A stretch of DNA of 64,000 nt, taken from Sabellastarte sp. h YS-2021 (Eukaryota; Annelida; Polychaeta; Sabellida; Sabellidae). The position numbers and the translations under genes are program-made. The stretch covers positions 97,420,221 through 97,484,220 of the forward strand of contig OZ024931.1 of assembly GCA_964017235.1 (NCBI GenBank), in the 5' to 3' direction. This document shows positions 63,157 through 64,000 of the stretch, piece by piece. Each line of letters begins with the position of its first letter. Within the stretch, counting starts at the first letter, position 1. The notes beneath the pieces are model-generated. The model had not been told where the DNA came from. It worked only from the letters and a program-made list of their open reading frames with translations, and made no database searches.

Positions 63157-64000
63157 GTTATTGCTCAGTTGTGCCATGAGCTACAGGTCTATAATTTCAC
63201 TGTTATAGCTGACCCAAAAGTAGCTGAATAACATATTTGCACAAATTTCTGTAAAGGCAATAGTTTTCCAATTACAACTGATTTACTCAACAGTGAGAAC
63301 TTCAAAGTAGCTATTACTCAGCTATGCAATGAGCCACAGGTCTGGAACTTCACTATATTATAGCTGACCCCAAAATTGGTGAATAACATATTGCAACAAA
63401 ATACTCTAAATGCAATAGTTTTCAAGTTATAAGTGATTTACTCAACAGTGATAACCTAAAAGTAGCTATTACTCAACTATGCCATGAGCTACAGGTCTGA
63501 AATTTTACTATGTTATAGCTGACCCAAAAGTAGCTGAATAACATATTTATACTAAATTCTCTAAATGCAATAGTTTTCAAATTACAAGTGATTTACTCAA
63601 CATGGAGAACTTCAAAGTAGCTATTACTCAGCTATGCAATGAGTCACAGGTCTGGAACTTCACTATGTTATAGCTGACCCCAAAATAGGTGAATAACATA
63701 TTGCAACAAAATACTCTAAATGCAATAATTTCCAAGTTATAAGCGATTTACTCAACAGTGATAACCTAAAAGTAGCTATTACTCAGCTATGCAATGAGCT
63801 ACAGGTCTGAAATTTTACTGTGTTATAGCTGACCCAAAAGTAGGTGAACAACATATTTAAGCAAAATACTGTAAATGCAATAGTTTTCAAGTTACAACTG
63901 ATTTACTCAATAGTGATGACCTAAAAGTAGCTATTACTCAGCTATGCCATGAGCTACAGGTCTGAAATTTTACTATGTTATAGCTGACCCAAAAGTAGCT
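63157..64000 (+). repeat. 155-bp satellite flanking the array, runs off the window
   Basis: Monomers start at 63126, 63280, 63434, 63589, 63744 and 63899. They are more diverged from each other than array copies are. Monomers at 63280 and 63589 share CTTCAAAGTAG, CAATGAG(C/T)CACAGG and GGAACTTCACTAT; those at 63434 and 63744 share GATAACCTAAAAGTAG and GAAATTTTACT. The pattern is an alternating dimer of about 309 bp. Confidence 0.9.

Noticed and set aside
16141-64000. CRISPR-like array
   Set aside because: The repeats are about 155 bp with no unique spacers, in a eukaryotic satellite context.

Overview
This is a gene-poor, AT-rich eukaryotic window made almost entirely of repeats. I see no intact host protein-coding gene, no rRNA or tRNA gene, no operon and no CRISPR. 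The content fits a marine invertebrate, most plausibly a mollusc: a DIRS-type (tyrosine-recombinase) retrotransposon with inverted terminal repeats, an L2/CR1-like LINE tail, a tRNA-derived SINE, a hAT-like element and several 145-155 bp satellites. The taxon is an inference of low to moderate confidence.

Layout. 1-2000: unannotated sequence with a 52-58 bp tandem repeat (163-292) and a promoter-like cluster of CACGTG, CCAAT and CRE motifs (454-827). 2292-2766: 3' end of an L2/CR1-like LINE. 2764-3030: two inverted monomers of a 155-bp satellite that reappears at the far right of the window. 3153-5830: a second satellite (about 145-150 bp) whose monomers carry a CAAGATGGC motif, interrupted at 3641-4526 by a duplicated DIRS 3' end. 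6349-7188: the other copy of that duplicated segment. 6900-13092: a dead DIRS element on the minus strand with perfect 38-bp inverted terminal repeats. It holds broken gag, RT, RNase H and tyrosine recombinase, and is itself interrupted by a SINE (about 8484-8716) and a hAT-like element (9028-10238).

11979-63156: the main feature, eleven head-to-tail copies of a 4.66-kb unit (10 copies of 4659-4672 bp and one of 4515 bp), filling 80 percent of the window. Each unit joins the 5' 1.1 kb of the DIRS element (start of gag, 5' UTR, terminal repeat) to about 3.5 kb of the DNA that flanked it, ending in 155-bp satellite. The left parental sequence (intact DIRS reading across 11979) and the right parental sequence (satellite continuing past 63156) are both present, so the origin of the array can be read directly. 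Shared gag lesions show that the DIRS was already dead when amplification began. Copy-specific variants record later exchange between units, including a probable three-unit (14,002 bp) block duplication. 63157-64000: the 155-bp satellite continues with an alternating two-monomer pattern and runs off the window.

Functional outlook: nothing here encodes a working pathway. The notable biology is structural: capture of a retrotransposon 5' end in a multi-copy tandem array, satellites nested in satellites, and a short element built from long DIRS-type inverted repeats.
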